From assembly GCA_012932295.1 (NCBI GenBank), contig JAAONU010000017.1, positions 1,922,001 through 1,986,000 of the forward strand: 64,000 nt of DNA, given 5' to 3'. Below the pieces are notes generated by a model. It ran no database searches and was not told the DNA's origin. It saw only the letters and a list, made by a program, of their open reading frames with translations. Shown here one piece after another: positions 1 to 12,810 of the stretch. Origin of the DNA: Cyclina sinensis. Lineage: Eukaryota; Mollusca; Bivalvia; Venerida; Veneridae. Each line of letters opens with the position of its first letter. The first letter of the stretch is position 1. The translations under genes were made by a program, and so were the position numbers.

Positions 1-540
1 TGAATTTAAATGACAAATTCTATGTTTATACAATAGTGGATATGAAAAATGATATTTACAATAATATATACAATTAAAAAAATTAATTTATCCCAAGAAA
101 GGAGCAGCGATATTTGTTCAATTATTTATTTCCTTAAAGGGTGTTATTATGCCGCAAAGCATTTACAAAAACAGAATGCCTTAAATTTCAGATATTTGTC
201 TCCTTCTTGTATTTTTTTATTTTTAAATAACAAGGTTGTGACATTAAATCAGTGATTCTGCATATTGCATTAAAAATTGCTTCAAATTCATACCTGCTGG
301 ATGAAAAACAAACAAATTCGTTAAATTGATATCCCCAACTGAATAATACAAATCACTGGAATGAGGCTTTTAACATTACATATATCTTTGCCCTTGGAGT
401 TTGAGTGACAAATCAGTTTGGTATCTTTACCTATAATGAATCACAGCCCATTAAAATGAGTTGTACCAAGCAGAAATAGCTCTTATAGTAAATAACGTCA
501 TTTGAGAGAAATGATGTCAAAACATTCTCAAAACATTCTC
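1..540. other. No gene seen
   Basis: AT-rich sequence with only short accidental open frames. No splice-flanked coding block, RNA gene or repeat was recognised before the tandem array that begins near 541. Confidence 0.6.
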
Positions 541-790
541 TTCTGCCACTGCTCTTACTGCTTCTGCCAAAATCACGTTTTTCCTACTGCTACTGCTGGT
601 ACTGTTACTGCCAACTTGACGTTTTTCCTACTGCTACTGCTGGTACTGCTACTGCCAACTTCACATTTTTTCTACTGCTACTGTTCTTACTGCTACTGCC
701 AACTTCATGTTTTCTCCACTGCTATAATTGTTCTTATTGCTACTGCCAACTTCACGTTTTATTCACTGCTGTGTACTGCTACTGCTCAGT
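541..790. repeat. 44-bp minisatellite, about 5 copies
   Basis: Tandem units built from CTACTGCTACTG and CCAACTTCACGTTTTT. Equivalent points fall at 574, 618, 662 and 706 (exact 44-bp steps), then at 753 after a 3-bp insertion. Within each unit is a degenerate ACTGCT hexamer run, so the array probably grew from a microsatellite. An open frame of 133 codons crosses it (502-903), but its Leu/Cys/Tyr-rich repeats simply mirror the DNA repeat, so I do not call it a gene. Confidence 0.85.
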
Positions 791-3700
791 TCCTATACAT
801 TCTTTCTATACGGCATTCATTTTTTTTCCAATGTTTTCTTTTGCCATATCCAGTAATTAATAATTCTAAAAATATTTCAAGACTGTTTTCTAAAGTTGTC
901 TAAGAGGCAAACTTGCAAACACAAATATATCTTTTTCTTGATGAATTTATGTCTCTTATTTTAAACCAGTTTTCAGTTTTGTCAGCCATTCCTTGACCCA
1001 TATGATATAGAAGCAAACACCTTAAATACTATAAGAAGTGCTTAAGACAGTAAGTTGAAGTAATTATCACACAAAACAATGGTTTAAAAAAACAACTGGA
1101 GACTATTTACATGCAACTCGTTAATATTTCAGAATAAGTGTTGAATTAATGTGAATTCGTATATCAACATATTAATGAAACGGTAACTTCCCAATGCAAT
1201 ACAAATACTAATGCCAAAATATCTTTAGCACTCTAAGCAGAGGAAACTGTACCAAATGTTATGTAACAAAAGTATTTGATAAACTCTCAGCTTGGAATTT
1301 CTGCTGATAAGCCATTTTTTTATATTTTGGTCGTATCAACCTTTCTTTCCATTAGAAAAAATTAATCAATTTCACGTTTTACAAAGTCTGTCAATTCAGG
1401 TAGTGCTCTATGCTACTCAGACATATGGTTAATAGATAATACTGTAGTACAAATTTTACAAATGAAATAAAGTCGGCTCTTTATGCTAGGAATTAAGTTT
1501 ATTTCCTGCTCTTGATATGTTTAAGACTTGATCAGTATTCAGCTGCTGTTAACTGTTTTTGTCGATAATGGAAGCTGTCTAGGGATCAACAGTAGTTTAA
1601 GCCTGATGCTGTTTACTGAAAACCCGATTCAATTGTTTATATATGTTTTATGGCCCTTGAGAACTCTTGTGGTCTCTTATTTATGTTAGTGGACTGTAAA
1701 ACGCCATATGGTTAATTACATGCAGAAGGACTGGCGCTTGTATCGTAAACAGTGTCAAGATTTTGCAGCAATTAATATTAAATTCATAAGGACCATCATT
1801 CTTGATAATTTAATAAATGACTTTGATCAACTTGATATCAGGTATAAAAATATGAATACAAAATGGACATGAATGCCTCCAACTTACATAAAAACATGAC
1901 AATTATGATTACAGTATTAGTGGCAATTCATATGGATGGATTCAAAGTCGGTATCTCATACATAACAGTGATGATAGCTTAAGTAAAATATTTCAGAAAC
2001 TCTTCATTACATTCATGTTTATCCTCTATAATCGAACTTTAAGTCGCAAGTATAACATATCTTATCTTAACGTCGTTTTTGGCTGGGTCAGATTAAAGAA
2101 AAAGATTTTTTGAAATATTTACATTTATTTCTAAGCCATACATCTCGTTTGGCAAGAGTTATGTTGCAATTGCGTCAGTAGTATTTTGGTGTAAATCTAA
2201 TTTTATAGACTTAATATGAAGTATTTTGTTTACAACAGGATATTTTGGGTGGAATTGTAGACACACAACAAGACACACCATTCACACTATGCTATTTAGA
2301 CACCAGGGCCTAATTATACATTGAGTCAATATGGAAACACAGCGTTACAGAACATGTAAGGGTCCGATTTTTGTCGAAAATGTGCTTTCTAATTTGTAAA
2401 AAAATTCTAAATACTTTATAATGTAACAAGCGCAGCAATACAAAAGTACTAATAGTAGAAATAATAATATATCGAGATATTTATTTGATGTCTGCCCCGC
2501 AAAAAAATAACCGAAATGATAAAACGTTTGCAAATTTTAAACTGCAAAGTAATATTCAAGTCTAGTTTCCAGTTTTAACGTGTTTCAGATTTTTTCCCTT
2601 AAATTATGCTCAAACATCACTTATACCTAAACGACTCACAAAAAATGTTTTATATCGGAACAATTGTCGGAAAACAGACAAAGATTCTTTTTTAGCATAG
2701 TTACGATATACATATTACGTCAAGAAACAGACTGCAGCTGCCACCTAGATGGAGCTAGTCATTCCAAAATGCCCTTGAGGTGTATACATCATGTAACGCG
2801 TCTATTTATGGTAACATTGATAATAACACTATAAACGAAAACCGCCACTTTCTTTTGATAAAGGAGAGGCCACTTAAATGCTGTTTCTTCGATTTTCCAT
2901 GGCCTTTTTGTCTGGACTACTTTTTGCTATCAGAAAATGATTTTAAGGATGACGAATGAACCTAAAACACAACATTAGCTGTGTGATCATCTCAAGTATT
3001 CGCATCATTCATTTGCTTGAATGTTAAAGCTCTTACCAGAGTTTTGAAAAAATTAGATACTTTTTTGTAACACGTCGAGATGACGCTTAAAGTATGTCAA
3101 TTCTATATCTTACATTTCAATGCAAAATGCACATTAAATACTTTGATTCTAAATACATCAACATCTGTTTTATAATATATAAACAATGTTATTGGTACTG
3201 TGATTTTAGTTTAAATGGAATCTTGCCTTCATGTTTTTCGTTACAATCACCCGGTAACACTCCTACGTGCTTTGATATTGACAAATGTCTTACGCTGTAG
3301 ATTGTACTTCAGTTTCAGAAAGAGGCCTTTCAGTTGCGACTAGTATATATTACTAAATTTGAAAATAGCTTTTCTGGTCGTCTTATGAACATCTTGAAAT
3401 TGTCTTTCACAGCTTCAAACAAACAAAAAATGCTATTCTTCTTTAAAGTAATTAGGGTTGTTAAAGTAAGAATCATATAAAGTTAGCTATCTAAGGACGG
3501 AGTCACGACATTTTTAGAAAAGAATGGCTTATTACCTCAGAGGAAATTGAATGAAGACCAATTACAAAGTGTAGAGCGCTTGCTATAAATATTCTATAAT
3601 TGTTTCTGATATCATCTCCAGACGCCACTATTTAATAGTTATGTATCTGAAATATAGTAGTATATATAATATCAGAGTATCGAGACGAATTATTGAATAA

Positions 3701-5939
3701 TCAAATATATCTTTACGGCTAGCGGGCACCATATTTCTCGCGGGTTCTCGGGAAATAATTTTGAGTATGTCTATATTAGCGCTATATAAAGGAAGTCACA
3801 AAGAAGTGTTTTTGGTCACCTGAATTGAACATAAGAACAAACCCAACAAAACTGTAGTTTTGAGGATGAACTATGTTATCTATTAAAAGGTCGATTATAC
3901 ATTGGTTGAGTGGAGAACTGATTTCATAAGACTGTTAAGTATTAAAAAAACGTTGTAGCATTTCGAAGCAAAACAAGATCTGTTAAAAGGTCTACGGTAA
4001 CAGAACATAATATTCTAGCATAACCCTGTGATCATTTTTATATTTTTCTCACTGTTGAAAGAGGTGTTAACATTCTACTTATCCTTTTTCTTCTTTAAAA
4101 TAACAAAGCTTTTTACGCTGGTAATTACGCATGTCCATGAGGTAAAAAATAAAGATAAATATTCTAGAGATACTCTGTCAAGAGCTTTGAGCTTAACAGA
4201 ACAATGCTTCTATTTAGAAAAAAACAGTGTCAAAAATAAAGTTTTTTCCCCAATGTTATTTTCCTATTACGTACCTTTTTCTGAAGAAAACTTTAAACAA
4301 ACCGCTACCTATCTAACTTGAGTTCTAATTAGGCGTAGCATATAGCTAAGGACGTAAATGAAACCCGAAACATTTCGTATTAGGAAAAAACCACACAATT
4401 TATTTAAATGATAAGTTACTCAATATAAGTACAGGATGATACTGGTAACATTTACTCTCATTCGTCATAAACAAGGAATGTATCCAAGTATAGCTTTGCA
4501 ACGGTAAAATTTACAATCCTAGAATCCTAGAAAAATAATTTGATGTCAGGTTTAAAGGAGTTGATACTTCTGTAATCTCAACACTTGTCATGATGCAATT
4601 ATTAACAAAACGTTATTGGCAACATGCAGTTAGAACTAATTATGACTATGATTTTATTTCATTTACCCTAGGGCGGTAACTAAGGTGTGTGCAATTACTC
4701 TAAGTTTCCTTATCCGTCTGATTACAAAGCTCATTTAAGTTATTTATCACCCATTATAATGGCAAAAATAAGAGCACTGTCAATAGATAAAATGATAATG
4801 AGGGAATAGATTATCCGAACATTTCTATCCTTTCTCACAAATTAACTTCTTCACATTGATAATGGTGTTTGACTGCCTGATCAGTTTATAAATCAATACC
4901 TACAGTCAGGCTTTATATAAATAAAAACAATATTTACATTTTTAAGTCAGTACTTAATTAACATGTCTAAATTACAGCTTCACAGTTAAATTTCCCCAAT
5001 GGACCTGTTTTGTTCATAATTTTACTGTCTCTGGCACAATGACAGTCTGGGTAAGCTTGAACCACCAACTTCTAATTGCCAATGTCTTCTGTTGTTATTT
5101 GCTTCTCTGATTTATGTATACACTGATCAGAAATTTATGAAAAACGCCTTATAGGTGAAAAAAATTATTATTAACAAGAGTGGATAAAAGAGCGAAAGAA
5201 ACCTCTTTATTTCGGCTTGTCTGTTTATTTTTCAGGCATAAAAAAGCTCTCGCTGAAGGGTGGCTGTGGTACACTTAATCCTTGTTTCAGTTTTTTGGAT
5301 ATCAACAAATGATATCAATATCTTTAGACAGGAAGTAGGTTTATATCATTGCACTTATTCGCTTTCATTAGCAAATAAACTAGCATATAGAATTCAAAAG
5401 AAAAGTGTATATAAAACACTTCCATTTCTTCCTAGCAGCCTGACTACTTTGAAGGCTAACAGCTGTTACATATGAGATACATAATTCTGCTAAAATAAAA
5501 CGTGTTTGAAGTTCAAATGCTGCATACTATGGCCGAATACTTCTATTAATATATACAGTAATATTTTGGTGAAAAAAACTAGTAGAAAAAATAGTTGTAC
5601 ACGCATTTTTGGATTATTAATAGTAAATAAAACCGCTCGTAAATAAGTGTAGTTACCAATTCGACATCATTTAGTTACAATGATTTGATTCTACGAGTTA
5701 AGTTAAATATTAAATGGTTTATACTACGGACACGGTTTGGAGAATATACGTACATTTATAAATCATTTAAGTGTACTCAACCTGCTTTATTCTATTCAAA
5801 ATATTACTTATAGTAAGGCAATTTTACCAAAGAATTTACAAAAAGTTTGACGCCTTATGCCGCTTGCTTTTGAAGGAGCTGTATCTAATTGTTTTGGGGC
5901 TTTTTCATGGCCGGCAAACTTTCTCCATGATAATTGATC
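791..5939. other. Gene-free AT-rich stretch
   Basis: Open frames here are all under 100 codons and carry no recognisable motif. The only structure noted is a block near 1660-1770 that resembles 11905-12012 (listed separately) and a small GC-rich patch at about 3718-3755. I see no RNA gene or tandem array. Confidence 0.55.
1660..1770. repeat. Dispersed repeat copy, paired with 11905-12012
   Basis: Contains GGACTGTAAAACGCCATATG followed by GTTAATTACATG, then TCGTAAACAGT. The other copy reads GGATTGTAAAACAACATGTG, then GTTAATTCAATG and TTGTAAACAGT, in the same order and orientation. This is a diverged interspersed family of unknown type; its ends could not be fixed by eye. Confidence 0.5.
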
Positions 5940-5984
5940 TCAGATTATGCGTCTTTAGGTCGTTTGTCCCACAACTCTGAATTA

Positions 5985-6115
5985 AGTGAGGAAGTAGTCA
6001 GTCGCTTGCGGAGAAATTGGTTAGTAGATGGAAGAACACTAATAATACTGACCGCCGGGATATGAACACAGCTGTTAACACTGGCGTTAACCCCTATTAA
6101 ACCAAACCAAACTAA
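5985..6115 (+). repeat. Possible SINE-like tail
   Basis: A segment richer in GC than its surroundings ends in GGCGTTAACCCCTATTAAACC and a run of ACCAAACC-type words. This resembles the 'GCGTTAAACCC..AAC' tails I associate with dispersed mollusc retroposons, but I could not identify a Pol III A or B box in front of it. The call rests on resemblance only. Confidence 0.3.
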
Positions 6116-7311
6116 TTGTTTTTTGTTTTGTTTTTCTTTATTTTCTTTTTGTCGTATCAGCGAAATGAAATTGTTTAGTCATATTCTAAAATGATATTTC
6201 TATAATGTTGCATCAATAGTAAGAAAAATCAATGCAGAAACTGCACTAACCTATAAGATTTTCCTTAATTGATGATAAATTGAAATTGCTGTTTCACTCA
6301 ACATCAAAGCTGAAACCAAGGCTTATCAGTAAGGTACAAATTAAAAACTAAGATGCCTAATTCCCATTCGGAGTAGCAAGAATGTTACGGAGAGCAACCT
6401 GTTTCTGTTCTACTTATATCAAATTCTGGTTTGTGAACCCATTTACTGTCATAATAATTTAAACAATTTATAACCACGTTCTGATGTCTGACCTGTTTTT
6501 TCTGACCTCAAAAATTCTTTTAAATTATGTATTAAAGAAATTTGTCTCGAGAATGAAATTGAAAATATAAATGAATTCCGTTTTCTCTGAGGGATATTTT
6601 TTATTTGAAGAGAGCACCGTAACTGTGAAATAAACTTTTTTCCTGACAATAAATGCATCATGAAATGTCACATATGCTTTATAACTCAGATTACACTTTA
6701 GTTTAAGAGGGCATAAAGTGTCTCCTGGTATATTCATCATTTCTATTAAAATTGAAAATTTAGAGAAATATGATCATAGTTTTTTTTTATATCTTCTCTT
6801 AATTCGGTTAGCGGAATGGTTTGAAGCCTACCCACAGCTACTAAATTATGAAGTTTCGAAATTCTATTTGAATGTACTGATTAATTGGAAGGGTAAGTGA
6901 AAGAAGAATTTTGAATTACAGAAAATTCTCAAAGTAGGCTAGACGCGTCAACATCATACGAATTTTAAAAGTGAATTTCTACTCTTCTTTGTGAAATTGC
7001 GCCTTTGCATAGTATTCATCACTCGACTGCTACAAGCAATGCAGCAAACTGAAAATATTACTCACTGCCTGCACAACTAAAGCACGGCAGCTTCGTTAAC
7101 ACATACATAAAAAAGCCGAGGAATTGTATTCGTACCGACCTTTTACTCGACACTTTCCTCTGCCTATTTTTTGTGTCGTTTACTTGTGAATCAAAGATTA
7201 CGAGGCAGTCAGTTAAAAAATCAGATTGTTTTTACATTTTTTACTTTGTCACTAGATGACACGATCTTATGATATATTGATTTCATCTCGGCGTCTGCTC
7301 GACATAACGTT
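6116..7311. other. No gene seen
   Basis: AT-rich sequence with overlapping short frames on both strands around 6450-6900. None has a recognisable domain or convincing splice signals. Confidence 0.5.
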
Positions 7312-7698
7312 TTAACGAACAAGAAAGTTCGTAACAGAAAGTTGCAATGCATCGTGAAAAAGACAAACCGGCGCGAGATTCTCACTCAAGTTCTCCCGCA
7401 TCGAAACGCTCACACTGAACCGTAAGGATATGCGACAAGGCGTGTCTTTATTCGCCTCAATGACATGCGTATAGGTAGACTTGGGTAAGCACCGTTCGAT
7501 CTTGGTTTTGATGTCGCAGAATATATATTCAGAATCAGAAGTTTGCAAGGCATGATATGACGGTTGGAAAGCGAATGTTATAAAAGCAATTACTTCTACT
7601 ATAACGCCTTGAGCAATATTTATATAATTTTTCGACTCATGTAAGGAAAATGAAGGAAAAAGAAAAACCGATTGTTGGCATGAGGTTACTGGCGACAT
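7312..7698 (-). CDS. Unassigned 128-codon open frame in a GC-richer island
   Basis: An ATG-to-stop frame of 128 codons, among the longest in the window outside transposon and repeat sequence. Its downstream two thirds (about 7320-7530) is clearly richer in GC than the flanks, which is why it is listed. The predicted peptide starts with a moderately hydrophobic N-terminus (residues about 10-50) and continues with a mixed polar segment. I recognise no domain. There is no obvious TATA box or polyadenylation signal tied to it, and it could be a relic exon or chance. Confidence 0.2.
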   Translation of the reverse strand: MSPVTSCQQSVFLFPSFSLHESKNYINIAQGVIVEVIAFITFAFQPSYHALQTSDSEYIFCDIKTKIERCLPKSTYTHVIEANKDTPCRISLRFSVSVSMRENLSENLAPVCLFHDALQLSVTNFLVR

Positions 7699-8616
7699 AA
7701 TCCAGTAGACATGTTAATCGAGTGTTTTCCATGCTTCCTTAGACTAGGTTAAATTATTTCCTGACTGATTTAGGCAAGTGTTATCTTCATATATCACACT
7801 TAACACATTCACAGACAAAATTAATAGTCAGAACCATTACCAACGCAATCGAGAAACATCCCATTTGCGCCTATTTATAATAGTATTAACGCCTGTTTGA
7901 GACCACTTCAATATACTAATGAATACGCAAACAGTAATACAAGGTAATTTTTGTTCATAATTTAGTTTTTCAAAGTTTTAAAGTGTGAATTGTATTGCGT
8001 TATTGTTTAGTTTTATATTTGGTGTTAGAACTTGTGAAACCGTATGTGTCAAATGACATGTAACTGTAGTACCTAATGTAGACATGAAAGTCGTGTGGCA
8101 CAAAGCAATTCCTTGCTTCAGCAGTAATGGTTCTGAACTTTCAGCACTTGATATCTTGCAAAATCAAAAAATACATACAAAAGACCATAATTATGTTCAA
8201 TTAGAGTGTTGTAAACATAGTTCATATATTGTAAACAATTCCTAAAAATGTTTTGCCAATAACCCGCTGGACATGAAACCATTAAAAAGGAACTTCTACG
8301 AAAAGTCAATGGATTTTTCTGCAAATCTAGCACCAATACATATGTGGCTTTTTATGTTCTTAAGTCAAAACAAATGAAACTGCTCAGTTCTTTGTTTGTA
8401 TTAAATGATTCCCGTCAAAGCATCTAGCCTGGTGTCTCATTAAAAGCAGTGATGATGTTTAAATAACATAGTTTAGAAACCTTTCTCTAAAGGACAATTA
8501 TACCAATCAGTCTTAATTGAGCCTTCAGCTGAACACATAATTCATCTTCTCCTAAAATCTAAATGGCCTTGGCAAAATTCAACATTGATAAAAGAGATTA
8601 AAATCAAATTTCTCAG
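7699..8616. other. No gene seen
   Basis: AT-rich spacer. The 72-codon minus-strand frame at 8118-8336 has no recognisable motif and is treated as chance. Confidence 0.55.
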
Positions 8617-8786
8617 CAGTTATCTAGACTGTCACAGACTCCAAACTGATGTTACGAACAAGCAAAGTAAGCCAGTTACCTAGACTGTCACAGACTCCAA
8701 ACTGATGTTACGAACAAGCAAAGTAAGCCAGCTACCTAGACTGTCACAGACTCCAAACTGATGTTACGAACAAGCAAAGTAAGCCA
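8617..8786. repeat. 56-bp tandem repeat, 3 copies
   Basis: Units starting CTAGACTGTCACAGACTCC begin at 8624, 8680 and 8736, with almost no differences between copies apart from the TTAT/TTAC/CTAC junctions. Such low divergence implies recent amplification. Confidence 0.9.
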
Positions 8787-11245
8787 TGAGGAAATGACAG
8801 TAATACAGTAATACTCTGACGCAAATTTAGGATGAGCTAATAAGAAATTAGACTTGTGTTATCTGAAGGAAATTTCCTTATAACTAGGACGTTTGCACAG
8901 AAAATTACAGAGGGTATGTCTCCATTTTGAAAATACATATCGTATAAAAATATTCATTTTTTCGGCAATCGTGTCAAACATTTATATGATTTTTATTATT
9001 ATACTTGGTTGCATATCAACATTCAGAGATTTTTCAATAAAAATGAACAGTTTTAGTAAGTGTGACATGCTAGCTCCTGCACTTAAAACACACTGGTAAA
9101 TAAACCAAAGTAACTGTACTACACATATATCTGGCTTCAAAGAAAAAACGTCAGTATAACTTTTGTCATTGCAAATTTATGCATTATTAAATAGCCTAAA
9201 AATCGCTGTTAAAAAGAGTTGACAGTTTACTGAGACCTTTCAAAGAAATCAGAAGCTATCTGTAACAGTCACAATTACATTGACATAAGAGAAAAGATTG
9301 ATATGTAAGATTAAAAACTTGAAAAGGAACCGCGATAAATATTCTGAGAATGTCTTTTGTTTCAAAGACATTTTTGTGTCCTACATGTCTTAAATACATC
9401 ATTAAACATTGAATAAAAACCACTGTATCCGCGATGAAAATGTCAAAATATTGAATGTAACTAGTTAAAAGCTTATATACTGCGCCAATAAATCATTAGC
9501 TTGACTGCTTTGCCGTTTTTCTTCGTTTGACACACCTTATTCCTTAAAAATGCTGATTCTTATATCAAGTTATATCAAAGGTTAGATATGTCTTCATATT
9601 AATTTTCTTTACGTCAATTAGGGCTGATTTTCTCTCTTCAAGGTCATTGAAAAAATACACAAAAAATATAAAAGAACTTTTATCCTTTTTTTCGATATTA
9701 TTCTCCACTCTGTTAATTAATATCAACGTTTCTACTTTGCTGAAGCAACAAGCACCTGTTGCGAATTTCTGTTTGATGAAATAACATGATAAAACGCTCG
9801 TTAAAAGAATTGTTAAGGTTTCTGTTGCCAGCGGTATCATGGCCTATTGTTTTTATTTTCCAAAGGTTTGCATTTATTTACGTTCCGATTTATTCTATAT
9901 AAAAATCCATACCTCCCCGTTTTTACTTCACTGTAATGCACACGACTGAACATTACATATATTTTTATTTGTTTTCTTGAATGGATAGAGCATCTTTATA
10001 AAACATACGCTCTTTTAATAGTTGCAGTTCACTTATTATAATATACGCCCCCACCCCCAATCTCCTCTCACAGGTAAAGGAGTATTTTGCGTACATAAAA
10101 TAGTTATTTTTCCTCTACCTATGAAGATTGCCATCAATCATTTTTATCCGAGACAACCCTTTACTGTTTCCTTATGTTTCGTTTGAAAGTTGGATCCTTC
10201 GGGCTTATTTCAGTTATTTATATCAACACAATAATAAGATTGGTCGCACGGATACCACACGGATATCACACATATACCACACGGATACCTCACCTAGCCG
10301 CTCTCGCACCCTTGGCAAAATGATGTGATGATTCTATCAGGCAAAGCACTTACCAGAAGAGTATGATTCCGTCGATATAAAGAATTCTATCCAGTGGCAT
10401 TTTGCATGCAATGCTAATTCAGACAGATCAGCAATACCCAATGAAGCATTACTATTAAATCAACGTACTTTTTCGTATTAATCTTAACTGAGCGTTAAGA
10501 GATTGAGAAACCGGAAGGTCTTATTGGATAATTCCATTTCAATCTATGGTTAATGCGAGACAACAGATGCATTTACATTACAAACGCTTAGATTCTGGCA
10601 TTTATGTTTATTTGTGGACAAGGGTTAATATTTGTTAAGAGGCAATGTGGTACACGGAAGTCCTGTTTCAAATCTGGTAGATTCACCTGATGATATGCAA
10701 ATGTTTTGATAGAGCAAGATTTCTACTGCCCTAACTCCTCATTTATTCCATAGGGAAACCTTGGTAGATAGAAATCAAAGCAGCAGGGAACATAACGCCG
10801 CTGTTATATAACATAAGTTTTAATTCTATTGTTTTCTACAAGATACTCTGTTCATTTAGGTATTCTAGGAAAGGTATTCAATTGCAACAGATAAACAAAT
10901 TTACGCAAATTCTTATTCCGTATGAAAACGGGTTCCGTGTAAACGTTTACAAACTTAGTATAATCATGTCTTTTGTCATATTGCATTCTTTTCTCACTGC
11001 ACGGGAAATAAAAAAATGGCTGCCACATCACACATGATAATGCCGGTAATCATTTCTTAAAGGAGAAAAAAAGATAATGAAGCTAGATAACTTTAAGTTT
11101 AAATAAGTAGTTTTCTGAATATTTACTGTGACTGTGAGTGTCGTTTTAAGAGTTTTCTCTCAGGGGTACTCTCAATTTAAAATGGATGTATTCCAGTGTT
11201 TTATTGGCTTAGAATAATTAAGAGCGTAAGAATAAACTTCTGATA
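8787..11245. other. Gene-free stretch
   Basis: Contains one dispersed repeat copy (9600-9840, listed separately) and a short run of imperfect CACACGGATAC words at about 10244-10292. Nothing else could be supported. Confidence 0.5.
9600..9840. repeat. Dispersed repeat copy, paired with 17400-17600
   Basis: The segment around 9710-9840 aligns by eye to 17440-17580. Shared anchors in order are TTAATTAATAT, GCACCTGTTG, ACATGATAAAA/CCATGATAAAA, GTTA(G/A)AAGAA and CGGTAT. The minus-strand frame here (9565-9840) and the plus-strand frame at 17307-17681 both come from this repeat in opposite senses, so neither is likely to be a host gene. Confidence 0.5.
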
Positions 11246-11630
11246 TATGTGTTTCCGTGTTCCCATATCCGTTAGGCTATGTGCCTTCGTGTTTACATGT
11301 CCGTAAGAGTCTATGTGCCTCCGTGTTCACATAACCGTTAGAGTATGTAAGGCGCCGTGTTCACATATCCAGTAAAGTCCATGTGCCCCCTTGTTCATTT
11401 ATCCGTAAGAGTCCATGTGTCTCCTGTTAACATATACGTCAGAGTCTATGTGCCTCCCTGTTAACATAGCCGTAAGAGTCTATGTGCAACCGTGTTCATA
11501 TATCCATTAGAGTCTATGTCATATCCGTTAGAGTCTATGTCATATCCGTTAGAGTCTATGTGCCCCGATGTTCACATATTCCTAAGAGTCTATGTGTCTC
11601 CGTGTTCATATATCCATTAAAGTCTATGGG
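11246..11630. repeat. 34-bp degenerate minisatellite, about 11 copies
   Basis: Consensus pieces are CTATGTGCCTCCGTGTTCAC and ATATCCGTTAGAGT. Units vary by small indels. Near 11515-11555 two consecutive 21-bp units lack the CCTCCGTGTTCA part, showing deletion derivatives inside the array. Divergence is higher than in the other arrays of the window, so it is probably older. Confidence 0.8.
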
Positions 11631-12602
11631 TTTGATTACAGTTAAATAGTTTGGCACTGCCAGGAAATATGTAAAAAAATCGAAGTGTTGTCTTTGTGCT
11701 TTAATGTACTAAAGATGATATCATTTTTAATTGTATATTATTTCAATTTTGGTCTCTCCAATTGTCTATTAGATGGATGTTAGTGCGAAAACACAGGCAC
11801 TATCAACTGTAAACAAAATTACTAGTAAGTGTATGCATGATGGTCGTTCGGCATGCGTTTTCATGTTTACAATTGGTCTTAGAACTGACCATTGAAAGCA
11901 TATTATGCCTCTGTACAATGAATATGGATTGTAAAACAACATGTGGTTAATTCAATGTTAGAGAAATAGCGCCGGTTTTGTAAACAGTTTCATGCCAGCT
12001 AAAGCATTTACTTTCAAACAATTATTTGCAGAGAAATCCAGACAAGAATATTGTACACATAATACAAGTGGATTGTTCACTCATAAAAGTTATGTTTACA
12101 GCCACCATATGTCAGAACTTTCAAAAGTTAGCGGCGGATTTCTCGTTTTGTTACTGGCCGACTAAAATATATAGAATCGTTATGACAAAAATAAGTCAGG
12201 GACACACGTGAGGACTTCTTAGTACAAGAACTAGTAAATGGTGTCGCTAAATGTTACTAAATATAAGTACCCAACCTAGATATGTATTTGTTTTAGTTAT
12301 AACTTTTTAGCAAAGATGTTAAAATGTACCTTGCTGTATTTGACCAAAATGAATGTGAACGTGTTTAAATCAGAAAAAAATGTACGTTTACCCTACATAG
12401 TAAACTACAAAACAACAAACAACTATTACTGTTTGAAGGGTTGTAATGATGTGTTTTTTTTCAATAAACTGATTTATACTCAGGATGTTCCGAAAGACAA
12501 CACTTCCTTTTTTCTCTCACTAGAACAAGTGTCATGGCTTTTATAATATTCATGTATGGAAGGTGTGAACTGTGCATTATCATAATAGATGAACAGTTTT
12601 AA
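11631..12602. other. No gene seen
   Basis: Holds the second copy of the dispersed repeat (11905-12012). Two short plus-strand frames (12026-12211 and 12316-12546) show no domain and are not called. Confidence 0.5.
11905..12012. repeat. Dispersed repeat copy, paired with 1660-1770
   Basis: Collinear with 1660-1770 through GGATTGTAAAACAACATGTG and the following TTGTAAACAGT. Family unknown. Confidence 0.5.
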
Positions 12603-12810
12603 CCCATTTATGCCAAATGAATTATGCCATCCTTGTCAGTTGGCCGAGTCCATTTTCAGTTTAAAGTGATTCTGGTATAAATGTTTAATTTCATTCTGGG
12701 AAGAAAGTCCTCCATGCAAACAGTGTAGACCCTGATCAGAGGCCGCAGTATCTTGGTCTGCAATGTTTGTCTATGTCTTCTGTTGTAGACGCTAAGCATT
12801 AATGGGTTAA
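12599..12810. mobile_element. piggyBac-like MITE with TTAA target duplication
   Basis: Starts TTAA|CCCATTTATGCC and ends AGCATTAATGGG|TTAA, so a 204-bp body with roughly 12-bp imperfect inverted ends sits between two TTAA copies (12599-12602 and 12807-12810). TTAA duplications and ends beginning with CCC are the hallmark of piggyBac-type elements. The interior (CAAACAGTGTAGACCCTGAT, then GAGGCCGCAGTA and GTAGACGCTAAGCAT) closely recalls a MITE that is very abundant in bivalve genomes, from memory. There is no coding capacity. Confidence 0.7.

Noticed and set aside
502..903. 133-codon Leu/Cys-rich open frame
   Set aside because: It is the translation of the 44-bp minisatellite; its repeats mirror the DNA period and nothing extends the frame as a protein.
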